A program made the position numbers and the translations under genes. From NCBI GenBank assembly GCA_022661535.1, contig JAKULF010000007.1, positions 2,418,001 to 2,482,000 on the forward strand: a DNA stretch of 64,000 nucleotides, written 5' to 3'. How positions within the stretch are numbered: the first letter of the stretch is position 1; every line of letters begins with the position of its first letter. This DNA comes from Eutypa lata. Taxonomy: Eukaryota; Ascomycota; Sordariomycetes; Xylariales; Diatrypaceae. Below, piece after piece: positions 34,731-44,355 of the stretch. The notes below the pieces were generated by a model. It searched no databases, was not told where the DNA came from, and saw only the letters and a list, made by a program, of their open reading frames with translations.

Positions 34731-34997
34731 TGTTACGGACCGTAAAGACGCGTATACGAATGCTTCTTCATAAGGTGAAAATATTAAATTAGGGAAGGAA
34801 GGGAAGTAGAGGGAAAGGTCCATGATAGAAGGTTAGCTTTAAGTAAGTAAAGCAGATACCTTATCATCACCTGACCCCTTAGCAACCCATTGTTCCCTTA
34901 GGCTATATCTACCTATTATCTATCTACATATCGTACATACAACCCATTGTTGTTCTGATCCCATTGTTGCCATGTTACCTAGTTACGTATCGTAACA
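34731..34997. repeat. 3' LTR (267 bp)
   Basis: Same length as the 5' LTR and gap-free against it. It keeps more C and G than the 5' copy, especially in its second half. Confidence 0.93.
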
Positions 34998-35002
34998 CCC
35001 GG

Positions 35003-35216
35003 GTTCCAGGACCCGAGACACGATGCTCTGCTCGCGCTGATGGAATGGGTCGAGCATGGGAGGAAGGTCGACCAGATCATAGCTACTAGTTGGAATGTCC
35101 TGGCCGATCCAAGTTCTGGGGTGTCGAGGCAGCGCCCCCTTTGCCCCTATCCGAAGAAAGCAGCATACGACGGTTTGGGCGATGTAGATGAGGCAGTTAG
35201 CTGGAGCTGTGAATGA
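35003..35216 (+). pseudogene. displaced 3' end of the tannase gene
   Basis: Immediately after the right target duplication a frame continues that of the esterase: GG before the insertion plus G35003 gives the glycine codon, followed by FQDPRHDALLALMEWVEHG. Toward the end it has RQRPLCPYPK, YDGLGDVDEA and SWSCE, the normal C-terminus of the family. There are 70 codons and then TGA at 35214-35216, with no internal stop. With 31436-32880 it makes a 552-residue gene, the usual family length. It now has no start of its own. Confidence 0.92.
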
Positions 35217-35991
35217 CCACCAAGGCGGTTTTGATTCTAGCTAGATAGCATGTTCGGGAATCAACCCCCCTCCGTCAATGTACATAGTGTAATATATATT
35301 TTTCAATATGAAGACCTGTAATATCACCATAAATCAATAATCTTGGTAAAAGAGGCTCGCTGATCTATAATCACTATGAAATAGTTAAAATATTTATATA
35401 TTTTATGATATTATACGGGCGTCACCCTGCATTGGTATACTGCTTCTAGGCTTAATACATGGATGCTGACTGATCACTTCTACGACACATCGTTGACATC
35501 ACTAGAACGGTGCTCCTGGTCGCAGCTGACTTCATTCTGTCTTAATGTCAATTGCTCCTAATTCATATTGATTATTCATAATCGTATGCTAACCAGAGGA
35601 AATCTAATATACACCCACCAAAAAATAAGGAAAACCCCTCCCTCCAAGTATCTTTCATTGATAATTACAACCTTTGTTGTGACGCATATATATCAAGAGG
35701 TTTAATTGCTAGAACGTGTTAACCATATAGTTGATTTCCTTGTTTTCTAGTAACTTCTATATTGCCAAGTTCCGTATAATACCTAATGAATAGGCAGATG
35801 TAATGGTATATTTATTCCAAAAGCAGATACTTGATGACTATGCATTGGAAGCCCTTATTAATCTGTTGTAGTCCAATTCGTTGTCAAGAGGTGCTTCGGT
35901 CCTTCTAGCTAATGGCAACCCCACCGAGTGGGTCGGCGAGGGGATATATAGGGGTAATTGCTTCCAAGAGGGTTGGAGACAGCAGCCCTGA
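35217..35991. other. convergent intergenic region
   Basis: AT-leaning sequence between the tannase end and the ankyrin gene end. No feature is seen. Confidence 0.55.
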
Positions 35992-37035
35992 TTAATTGCG
36001 ATACTTACGCATCATGCTCTCAATTTGAGCCTCTGTCATCCTACCACCTGACGCTTGTAGGTATTCGCGGAGTTTGTCGTGTAAAGCAGCGTAGTGTATT
36101 GCCATCCGATGGTCCTTGTCAACCTTGATAATTCGGGCTATCCTTTGATCCTCCTCCATACATGCCCTATAAACACGTATAGTTCTAATGGACTCCCCAT
36201 CAGCTCTTGCAGAAGCTATATGAAATGCGGTAGCGCCTTTAAAGCAACTGGATCCAACGGATGCGTCATGACCAGCGCCAAGTAGCATGTCCAGTGCAGA
36301 GGCCGAGTTAATCAGTACAGCTACATGTGTAGCTTGAAGTCCGTGGGAGGAATGGACAACCCAGGTCTGAGGATCGGTGTGGTCTAGAAAGGCCTTAGTA
36401 ACCTCCGCTTGTCCTGAAGCTACGGAGATTCCGAGAGCGTTTATAGCGTAGGCGCACTCCGATCCGGAGGTGCAACAGGCCATGCGACAGCTTGGGTGAA
36501 GCAAGGATATAGGCTCGTTCAGGGTAGGGAATAGATCCGGGATGGCACTTGTGGTCCTCGCTATTCCTCCAAGCTCGCAACCGTCCGACGCTAGGAGTGT
36601 CTTCAGGACGGCCATATTACCCCGTAGAGCACAGGCCTCAATGGCGCTTAAGCCACCCACCTTTCTGACATTGACATACTCCGGCCAGAACTCATTGGCT
36701 ATTGCGATCATCTCCTGGGCGAGTTTGGTGTGGTGGTGTGTGATTGCCCAAACGAGTGCAGTATTGTCATCGACGGCTATGCTCCACCGTCGTTGAACTT
36801 GATCTCGCGCATAGATTATATCGGTTTTATAGAGTTCTAGTTTCAGCAGATCCCATGTCTCACGGCTTGTTGCCGCTAGGGCAAGCAATTCGGCGGGCTT
36901 TCCTATGTGGTTTCTTCCTATATACCAAAGCAAATCAGATGGAAGCTTCTGCACTTGACATGGTACGGAGGACGTGTGTGCGACAAGCTGCTGACCATTT
37001 TGGTCTGGCTTGTTATCTTGTGTTTGTCCAGGCAT
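35992..37035 (-). CDS. ankyrin-repeat protein with F-box-like N-terminus
   Basis: One exon, 347 aa. Near residues 28-62 the sequence LPSDLLWYIG...LAATSRETWDLL resembles an F-box-like helix pair. It is followed by degenerate ankyrin repeats: a TALVWAI helix, LSAIEACALRGNMAVLKTLL, a NALGISVASGQAEVTKAFL unit, QATHVAVLINSASALDMLL and ATAFHIASARADG. The C-terminus has one more repeat-like segment with MAIHYAAL. Such proteins are abundant and fast-evolving in filamentous fungi and may serve in ubiquitin ligases or heterokaryon-related recognition, but no role can be assigned here. I chose the ATG at 37035 because the 48 residues upstream in the same frame do not look like protein; an ATG at 37179 is the alternative. 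Confidence 0.75.
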   Translation of the reverse strand: MPGQTQDNKPDQNGQQLVAHTSSVPCQVQKLPSDLLWYIGRNHIGKPAELLALAATSRETWDLLKLELYKTDIIYARDQVQRRWSIAVDDNTALVWAITHHHTKLAQEMIAIANEFWPEYVNVRKVGGLSAIEACALRGNMAVLKTLLASDGCELGGIARTTSAIPDLFPTLNEPISLLHPSCRMACCTSGSECAYAINALGISVASGQAEVTKAFLDHTDPQTWVVHSSHGLQATHVAVLINSASALDMLLGAGHDASVGSSCFKGATAFHIASARADGESIRTIRVYRACMEEDQRIARIIKVDKDHRMAIHYAALHDKLREYLQASGGRMTEAQIESMMRKYRN

Positions 37036-38398
37036 TGTGATCGCTAAAAGTGCCCAGCGTGTAAACGATAACTTTATGAGTAGGTGTTGGATATAAACAC
37101 GAATTAATATGTGACGTGTATCTTGACCAGAGGAATGAAGAATATTGCTCAATGTATTTAGTAAGGACAGCCAATGCAAAGATTGAGGAGATAGTTGGCA
37201 ATTACAACCTTTTTAATGATTAACTTGGCTGAGTGATATGGCCAGAAGATATTCTGAAAATGTAGAAGAGATCAAGGCTATTTGACCGGTTGGTTTAAAC
37301 AAAAGAGCTTGGTGACAGGAGGTGAATGCCCGATTTAAATAGTAGTGAGAAAGGAATCGGAGATAGGTGGATACAAGATTTCGGAGACACGTTAATAAGA
37401 CACTGAGCACCTACTTCTAGCATAGGGTGGCTATGCATCAGTATAAAGCTTATTATCGTCAAACTAAATGATTTGTGAGATTATATGCCCAAAGATGTGA
37501 CATACATGCAAGACTACCGTGAATAAAGTTATGATAACGAAATAGCAGTGTTATATATATGAATGCTCAGTAGTTACCTTAACTATAACATTAGGGTTTG
37601 TATCGTTTAACTCTAATCATGGATGATACTTTATTTTTCCTACCTAAAATGAATTCAACATAATGGCGGCTAGTATACTTTATTAAACGGTTGACATATC
37701 TTAGTTAGACAAGGCCAATCAATCCATATGTGCATTATGTCTAATACACCCTTAATTTCCAGCTTAATAGACGAAACAGATACATCGTCCCTGATTCACA
37801 ACATCTAATAATATGGGGAACTAGGTTCTATAGGAACCACCAACTGTTGCCATGCAGGACACTTACTCTTCGATCACCGTAAATAATTGAAAACCTGATT
37901 GCAAAATATCACCAAGGCACTAGGTCCCATGCTGAATTTCATTAAGTGTATCAGAGATCCTTCCGGACAGATCTGTCACAACAGCATGTGTTAGTTGCCT
38001 TTATCTGTATTTATGCGTGATTGATAGAATTCTCATCATTCAGTTGGTCTGTATTAAGAGAGTGTAGCAAGTACATAGGATCCTGAGCAATAGCTACGAT
38101 GGTATTTGTAGACATACAGAATTCCTTCTCGATGAAATACAAGCAAATTGCCTAAAACCTTGGTTCATGAAACTCCAGAAAGAGGCTCCTCCCAACGCCC
38201 AAAATGCTCAAATCATCATCCATTGACGCATACTCTAGTATAGAAACCACTAAAGTTGTCTCTAACCTCTGCTACACTACTACATGTATGACTAGCCTCA
38301 AGGACCGACTTGCTTTCCAAGGGCAAGTGAAAGGTCATCATCAGTAGGATGCATCCCAGCTGACCGCATTGGCTACGCCCAGTTCAGCCAGTGGCAGT
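37036..38398. other. promoter of ankyrin gene and 3' part of duplicated segment 1
   Basis: No gene. From about 37585 on, the sequence belongs to the duplicated segment that also occurs at 42745 onwards. Confidence 0.55.
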
Positions 38399-39154
38399 CT
38401 ACTCGTACCGCCAGCTGTCCCCATTGACTACGCCCAGTCTAGCCAGTGCCAGTCTACTCGTAGCGCCCATAGCTTCAAGCCTAGCCTGAGTCGCCATACA
38501 TTGTTCCATCTCTAGTAGTAGCTCCCTTTTCCTCACTAGCAGGTCATAATAGTATGGGTTGTAGTCATTGTACTCAATGTGAGGATGCGGGTGGTCTAAT
38601 CCTCCCAGTCCAGGGAAATCAAAGAGCCCGCATTCCCCGCCATCGACCACGGGACTAATACCTCCGGCTGCTGTTTGCATGCCCGGAAAATTAGACCCGT
38701 TGACCAAGCGAGATTGGTACAGTGGAATATCCTCCAACCTAATCTCAGCACGCTCCTTGACCTTGAGTGACTGAACCTCACTAAGAGCAGAACCCGGCCA
38801 TTGAGGGATATCATACAGATTGATATCATCCTTCTTAGACTTCTCCTTAGCAACCGGGTCCTCCTTCAGCTGAAGCTGGCTTCTCAATTTGGCGTAGATA
38901 TCTACGTCCTCCTTCAGCTGAAGCTGGCTTCTTAGTTTGGCGTAGATATCTACACCGCCAATGAGGTCCTTGCCTTCAGAGAAGTCACGGCCGATGTCGG
39001 AGCTTTTCTCCTCATCGTACCATGCAATCTTCTCCATCAGCTTCCTAGCCTTAGGCTTATCATTGCCAGAGGACTTGGTCACTCGACTGATAGAGCCTTT
39101 AGCACCCTGGATACCACGACCACCAGTAGTAACAATTCTCTTCACAGGTGCCAT
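38399..39154 (-). CDS. unknown family, paralogue 1 (251 aa)
   Basis: I do not recognise this protein. It shares its start (MAPVKR, then GxKGSxSRV, a basic KARKLM stretch and a WYDEE motif) and its end (YNPYYxDLL, ELLLEME and a Met/Ala/Arg helix) with the 329-aa protein at 44356-45345. The N-terminal 45 residues are very basic, so nuclear location is possible. The middle is charged, with two DIP motifs (YDIPQW and EDIPLY). A 16-residue unit, VDIYAKLRSQLQLKED, is repeated exactly twice (68-83 and 84-99). The C-terminal 50 residues should form a coiled coil. The shared ATG fixes the start. There is no signal peptide or membrane helix. Upstream lies a leader with at least four intron donors. Confidence 0.75.
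   Translation of the reverse strand: MAPVKRIVTTGGRGIQGAKGSISRVTKSSGNDKPKARKLMEKIAWYDEEKSSDIGRDFSEGKDLIGGVDIYAKLRSQLQLKEDVDIYAKLRSQLQLKEDPVAKEKSKKDDINLYDIPQWPGSALSEVQSLKVKERAEIRLEDIPLYQSRLVNGSNFPGMQTAAGGISPVVDGGECGLFDFPGLGGLDHPHPHIEYNDYNPYYYDLLVRKRELLLEMEQCMATQARLEAMGATSRLALARLGVVNGDSWRYE
38858..38953 (-). repeat. 48-bp tandem duplication in paralogue 1
   Basis: Two nearly identical 48-bp units encode the exactly repeated 16-residue stretch. The near-identity at DNA level points to a recent duplication. Confidence 0.92.
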
Positions 39155-40440
39155 CTTGCTACTTAGGCTAAGCTGAAGAAGACAGAGATTGAGTGTGTTG
39201 ATGGATGTGAAGAGAGATGTACTAGTGATCTGTATTCAGAAGCTAGTAAGATTTATGTTAGCCTAATATCTAGAAAAATGGTCGTGATAGCAATTGCTTA
39301 CCTTTCTTAAGAAAGAACTGAAAGTTCGTGTAGAATAGGATCTCCAAGTATGATAGTGCGAAAACCTCGTCAACGAGGTATCTAGTATCAATACGATGGA
39401 GAATCCTAGGTGAGACTCAAATTGGGTCTATCTTCTGAGTAATGAAGATGACGACCTGAAGATCTTGATAACTAAATAAGTCAGTATCAAAGATGTAAGA
39501 AGATGGGGTTGTAGGGGTGTACATTGAGGATGTTGAAGAAGGAAAGACTGGGAAATGGATGCAGAGCAAGGAAATTACAGGATAGGCGTGATGTAGAGGA
39601 GATTTGTGGGTGCTTAAGAAGGTTAAATTATACTTACGTGAAATTGGTCTCAACCGTTGCTGGCCGAGCCGCTCAACGCAGAAACTCGGTTTAGCTTGCT
39701 ACAGAACTGAAAACAAACTGATGTTCAGATGTTTGCAATTGAGTAGAAATCAGACTGATAGCAGTGAAGCTGATAGAATGCCAAATGAAGACTTGACACC
39801 TAATCTTCAGGAACTATGCAGTGGTCGCTAATAACCAAGTTCTGTAAAGTCCAGTTAGCTACTGAAGGCGTATGAGTGAATGCTATTCGTGATGAATAAC
39901 GAAATAAAGAATGAAGATGAAGAATGAAGAAAGTGAGGTTGGGAAGTTGTAGATGAGGGGAATGTAGTAAATGGATTGCTGCCTGTGGCAAAGCACTAGC
40001 ATTAGGATAACGTGACTTACCTGAAAACTTCTTCAGCCTCTTCAGGACATACAAGCACAGTCAATAATTGACGTAACTGAGCGCTAAACACAGAGGAACA
40101 AAAGTACCACAGGCTTCACGATAGATATGTAGAAGACAAGTGGATTCTGAAGAAGGTGTTAGCATTGATGATAACGTGCTTGTGTAGAAGTTGCGGTTAT
40201 ATAGAAACCAGAAGAGAGGTGGGAAAGCAGAGAAGGTCTTGAGAGGTTACTTACCTGTTCAGTCAAGAATGTTGATGATGAAGGAAGGAAAGAAAGGAAA
40301 GAATTTGAAGCGAAGCAGAGCAGAAGCGGCCTTAAGAAGTACGAAAGCGGTCTGCTTATTGGTAACCATCACAATCAGTACAAACCGGCAGAATAAGCAC
40401 AGACCGTTAGCATCAACACCAAACCGGCAGAATCGAGTTA
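39155..40440 (-). promoter_or_regulatory. multi-intron 5' leader of paralogue 1
   Basis: On the minus strand four strong donors (GTAAGT at 40254, 40020 and 39637; GTAAGC at 39301) are spaced 234, 383 and 336 nt apart. The last intron can be placed at 39301-39243, with branch GCTAACAT and acceptor ACTAG. The first can be placed from 40254 to about 40151, with branch TGCTAACA and acceptor TTCAG. The same four sites occur before paralogue 2. The leader starts near a TATA box at 40463. No conserved coding sequence was recognised in the leader exons. Confidence 0.65.
40348..40433. promoter_or_regulatory. inverted repeat and CCGGCAGAAT direct repeats at the leader start
   Basis: CGGTCTGCTTATT (40348-40360) faces AATAAGCACAGACCG (40392-40406), so the transcript can form a hairpin. 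AACCGGCAGAAT occurs twice (40383-40394 and 40422-40433). Both patterns recur before paralogue 2 (arms 46459-46466 and 46517-46526; direct repeats 46503-46514 and 46542-46552). Confidence 0.6.
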
Positions 40441-40462
40441 AGGAGTAAGTGATCTCCGACCC

Positions 40463-40470
40463 TTTATATA
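40463..40470 (-). promoter_or_regulatory. TATA box of paralogue 1
   Basis: TATATAAA on the minus strand, about 1.3 kb before the start codon and just upstream of the conserved leader repeats. Paralogue 2 has only a weak TATGGAAG at the matching place. Confidence 0.55.
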
Positions 40471-40789
40471 GCCCCACTCCGGACCGAGCCCGGGTTGCCC
40501 CAAAGCCCGGAAGTCCAGATTAAACAATCTATTTTAGGTCCGGGCGAACCAGCTATTTAATGCTTAGGTACAAACAATCCAAGCCAATTTACTACGTCCG
40601 TATGGTATTCATACATGGAACGGCTGGAATAGGCAATGCCAGGCGTGGTGCGGTTGACCGAATGAAAGGGGTCTGTCGGCTTGTGACGATTGACGTCAGG
40701 TTACGCTAAGTAATCGGTTCGTCGACAGCTATATATGCAGCTGCCAGCAGTTAAATCCGCGCTAGCCCTAACTAAGCATATTATTATAT

Positions 40790-41535
40790 CGCGAGAAAAA
40801 TTAAAAGAATTTAACCAATTAAATTATAAGTTTTTTTAAGCTTTAATAAGCTTTTAATAATAATAAAATCTTTTTTATTATTTTAATAAAAAAAATATAA
40901 TTTTACGTTTATAAATAAACTTTAAAATTTTTTTTTTAATTTTTAAATAAAAAAGTTTATTTTATAAATAATAATATTCATTAATTTAAAAGTTATATTA
41001 TATATATATAAATAATAACATTTATAATAAAATACGTTTTTAATTTTTAATTTTTAATTAATTATAATAAATTAATTTTATATAAAAATAATTATAAATA
41101 AAAAAATAAATATTTTTTTACGTTATTTAAAATTCGAATTTTAAAGCTTTATAAATTTAATTATTTAATTATATTATTTTATATAAATTTATAATTTATA
41201 AAAATTAAAAAATAAATTTAATTAAAATAATAAATTCTTTTAAAACGTAATTAAATAATTTAATATTAAGTTTTTATTAATTTAAAATAAATTAATTATA
41301 AAAAAATATAAAAAAATATAAAAAAATATAAAAAAAATATAAAATTTTAAAAATAAATAAATAAAGAATTAAATAACTTCTTTTAATATAAAATAATTAA
41401 ACGTTATTATAACGCTTATTAAATTAAATATTAAAAACGTAAAATATATATTAAAAAGAATTATAAATAAAATTATAAATAACGAAATAATAATGTTATA
41501 TTAATACTTAATAATAATTATTATCTTAATTAAAA
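40790..41535. repeat. RIP-type AT-rich block 2
   Basis: About 750 bp of A/T with residual CpG. It starts exactly where homology between the two duplicated segments ends. It carries short TATAAAAAA tandems near 41299-41340. No frames. Confidence 0.72.
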
Positions 41536-41694
41536 TTTTTCCTAACCGCTACGTTCGAAAAAAAAAAGATACGGCCCTCCGCCTGCAAGCAAGCTACGGG
41601 AACCTTTTTTTTTTCTCTCTTCGGGCGGAAAAATTTTGCTGCGCAACAAAAGTTAATATAGCCAGCTTAACCTTTAAAAAACCTTTGACTTATT

Positions 41695-41800
41695 GGGATT
41701 CGAACCCAAAGGCTGCTGTACGTATAGGGCGGTCAAGCTGTCAGAACTGACCGGAGGTCATTTTGTGGCTAAGTCCTGCACCACTATTACGACCTACCCC
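41695..41800 (-). other. tRNA-like remnant with B box
   Basis: The minus strand carries GGGTTCGAATCCC (41695-41707) in a 5-bp T-arm with a proper 7-nt loop, and an A-box-like AGTGGTGCAGG about 75 nt upstream. No complete cloverleaf can be folded. It may be the Pol III head of a SINE or a ruined tRNA gene. Confidence 0.4.
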
Positions 41801-41830
41801 TAAATTGTAACGCTTTTTTCTATATATATA

Positions 41831-41950
41831 GGTTTTGTAGGTTTATAAGCTGTAGGTCTGTAGGTCTTTAAGCTGTAGGTCTATAGGTCTATAAGCTGTA
41901 GGTCTATAGGTCTATAAGCTGTAGGTCTGTAGGTCTATAAGCTGTAGGTC
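41831..41950. repeat. 23-bp tandem repeat, about five units
   Basis: The unit is close to GTAGGTCTGTAGGTCTATAAGCT, with the first copy degenerate. Related GTAGGTCTG pieces return in a looser array at about 42261-42490. Confidence 0.88.
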
Positions 41951-41964
41951 CTGCCACCACCTAG

Positions 41965-41989
41965 ACCACCTAGTCAGAAGCTAGGTGGT
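41965..41989. repeat. hairpin ACCACCTAG/CTAGGTGGT, copy 1
   Basis: Perfect 9-bp arms around a 7-nt loop. A second copy lies at 42179-42204, and partial copies follow to about 42250. Confidence 0.88.
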
Positions 41990-42022
41990 CTACAAAAAGT
42001 AAGTTATTTAATTTTATACCTT

Positions 42023-42105
42023 ACTAAGCGGGATTCGAACCCAAGGGCTTCGGATTACAATTACTACATCTACAGATTTAGCCATTACACTACAGGCTCA
42101 TTACA
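42023..42105 (-). other. second tRNA-like remnant with B box
   Basis: The minus strand carries GGGTTCGAATCCC (42030-42042) and, upstream, TAGTGTAATGGCTA, which looks like a tRNA D-arm. The acceptor and D stems do not fold cleanly, so it is a relic or part of a SINE-like repeat, not a working tRNA gene. Confidence 0.4.
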
Positions 42106-42178
42106 CTAATCACATTAAAAACCTACACTTTATCCACCTACATATAGCTAATTCTGAAGGTAGGTAGTTAAAGCTGCC

Positions 42179-42204
42179 ACCACCTAGGTCAGAAGCTAGG
42201 TGGT
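42179..42204. repeat. hairpin ACCACCTAG/CTAGGTGGT, copy 2
   Basis: Perfect 9-bp arms around an 8-nt loop, the same arms as at 41965-41989. Confidence 0.88.
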
Positions 42205-42260
42205 CAGCAGCTATGTGGTCAGCAGCTAGGTAGGTGGTCAATGCAGCACCACCTAGGTTA

Positions 42261-42490
42261 TCTAGGTCTGTAAGCTGTAGGTCTGAAGGTCTACAGGTCT
42301 GTAGGTTACCCTGTAGGTTACCCTGTAGGTCTGTAAGCTGTAGGGCTGTAGGTCTGTAGGCTGTAGGTCTGTAGGCTATAGGGCTGCAGGTTGTAGGTTG
42401 TAAGGCTGTAGGTCTGTAAGTGGCTTGTAGGTCCGAAAAGTGGCTTGTAGGTCCGAAAGGTGGCTAGTAGGTCTGTAGGTCTGTAGAGCT
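42261..42490. repeat. loose CTGTAGGT repeat array
   Basis: Many imperfect CTGTAGGT and GTAGGTCTG units without fixed spacing, apparently decayed from the same repeat as 41831-41950. A GTGGCTTGTAGGTCCGAAA unit occurs about three times near 42420-42470. Confidence 0.8.
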
Positions 42491-44355
42491 AGGTAGAGCT
42501 AGGTCCAAAAGGGTTAGGTATATGGACCGAAAAAGAGGATGCACCCAATCAGCTGCGATTATGGGCTGTATGTATGTTTTTCGAAATGGATGCATCTAAT
42601 TAGAAGTTGTTGTAGCAGTAAATATGTATTTTTAATGTATTTAACGGTTATTTAATTATCTAAACAATAATTACGTAATTAATGACGTAGGTTAATGACG
42701 TAATTAAGTGGTTTGGACTTAGCACAAAATGACCTCCGGTTAGGATAACATTAAGCTTTGTACTATTTAAATTTAACTTGCTTATCTAGTAGTTAATTCA
42801 ACATGATGCGCTTATTTCACTTTATTAAACATTTGAAACATCGTAATACCAGCTCTAATTATCTAGCCTATGGACTATATGGAATTCATGATTAATTACA
42901 GGTTAGATCGAACATATGCGTCTTCACCAATTCAAAATATCCTACAATATAAGATATTAGAGTGTAACGAAAACCACGCTCTTCCGCCGATATCAAGCTT
43001 AGACAGCTTATGTTAGACATATTCCAAGAACTTTCGCCAATACATACACGTATTTGGGATAAAGTGCAATTTCCCGCCGCCAATGAACGCAGAACTAGAG
43101 TACCAAGGCAATATTACGTTCAATCCAAACCTTAAGAACTGTTCAACGCCTAGCTGGAAAAAAAATGTAAGTCTTTTGGCTGTCGATAAATGGAACCTGG
43201 CAAGTTGGCAATGCATTGATTGTGGATCCTAGGACACGTTACTCACTTTGCCTGTAACATGCTAGACTATACATTATGCGATCCGGGAACACACATAAAG
43301 ATCTTATATCTCTTTTACACGTGAATCCTGAAACAAGGTTTCGATGTTATCTCTACTAATCCTCTCAAATCAATTACGGCTATAATGGTATCCAGATCTA
43401 ACGGCCAACAAATACCTAATGGAATGTATTCGCTTATTTAGCTAAGTATTTTCAGTCAATATCTACAGTTATCCTGTTTTGCTTCGACAATATCATGTCT
43501 TTGTGATCAGCCCCACCCTTCCTTATTCCTCTTCCCGTCCCTTACGTAAAGATTGGATATCTCGTTAGCTTCACAGCCTCCTGCTCTTAGGGCAATAGTC
43601 TCAACTATAAAAGGGCGAATTATGAAACACACTGCTCCCCCACCTAGGGGAGAAGAAAGTTGCAGAAGAGCCTCCTACCACTACCCAAAATCACGCTATT
43701 ACCCCAGACGTCGCGCTCGCTGGCAAAGACGAATACTGTGAGAATGTGCAGCGGGAAAGGCACCGCACGGTAATTACTTAGCTGATAGCGTTCCCATTGA
43801 CCCTGGACAGACCCGAAGGAGCTCCTTGCCGATTCTCCTCTTTCAAACATACACAGCACCAAGACAAGACAAGATACCAATATATATACGTTTAGTGGGG
43901 AGGTACTTCAACAGCACCACCACATATTCTCCTCGACCTCACCGCCAGTAGCCCGAAATGAAAGTTGCGTATGTAGCTAAGGTCTAGGTTCTTATTATAA
44001 ATTTATATCACGCAAAATAATTAGGGATACACAGTCTAAGGGCATTTACCACTTGATTATTAACTTAATCTTCCCTCACTAGTGTTATCAAACAGAGAAT
44101 TCAGTAGGCACTTGAAGACGTCACTAAAGAGAATATTTGTCAACCTTCTTCATTATTCGGTTGCTCTGTAAGAAACTCTAAGTACATGGGAAAGTAGTAG
44201 CAATAGCTATATAGATATCGCAGTGACAGCAATGGAGTATTTATTTCCTAACTACATGCAAGTAAAGTTCCTAGTAACCGTACTTAGTGCCTCCTCACAA
44301 TGAGACCTTAAGAGACAGAATCTTCCTATGCCTTAATTGATTTCCAGGACCGGAC

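Larger units (their letters stand above)
32881..34997. mobile_element. LTR retroelement inserted in the tannase gene
   Basis: This 2117-bp element is bounded by two 267-bp direct repeats that start TGTTACGG and end GTAACA (CGTAACA on the right copy), and it is flanked by the CCCGG duplication. The inside (33148-34730) is 1583 bp, almost wholly A+T, with no open frames, and looks RIP-ruined. It is too short for a full gag-pol, so it is either a non-autonomous (TRIM/LARD-like) or an internally deleted element. The last 350 bp before the 3' LTR are less damaged. Superfamily cannot be decided. The orientation relative to the host gene is not certain because primer-binding and polypurine sites are not clear. 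Confidence 0.92.
37585..40775. repeat. duplicated segment, copy 1
   Basis: It matches 42745-46905 in the same order and orientation: ATAACATTA and AATTCAACAT boundary pieces, the gene of unknown family, its multi-intron leader, and an upstream stretch with GTATTCATACATGG, GAATGAAAGGGG and AATCCGCGCT. The copies are diverged by substitutions and indels but not RIP-ruined. Ends are approximate. Confidence 0.75.
41747..42743. mobile_element. putative non-autonomous element with terminal inverted repeats
   Basis: The left end 41747-41776 and the reverse complement of the right end 42715-42743 agree over about 29 bp with one substitution and one 1-bp gap (core ACCGGAGGTCATTTTGTG). The block of about 1 kb between them has no frames; it holds 23-bp tandem repeats, palindromes and a second tRNA-like B box. 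The right end abuts the start of duplicated segment 2. The structure suggests a MITE-like DNA element; a clean target duplication is not visible. Confidence 0.5.

Noticed and set aside
37589..37598. TTAGGG near the edge of the duplicated segment and in the reverse complement near 40767
   Set aside because: Single copies only, not a telomere array; expected by chance.
39417..40054. Minus-strand frames in the leader of paralogue 1 as separate genes
   Set aside because: They cross strong splice donors, lack protein-like patterns and are not kept in the leader of paralogue 2.
41831..42490. CRISPR-like array of short repeats
   Set aside because: Units abut without unique spacers and the genome is fungal; it is a decayed tandem repeat.
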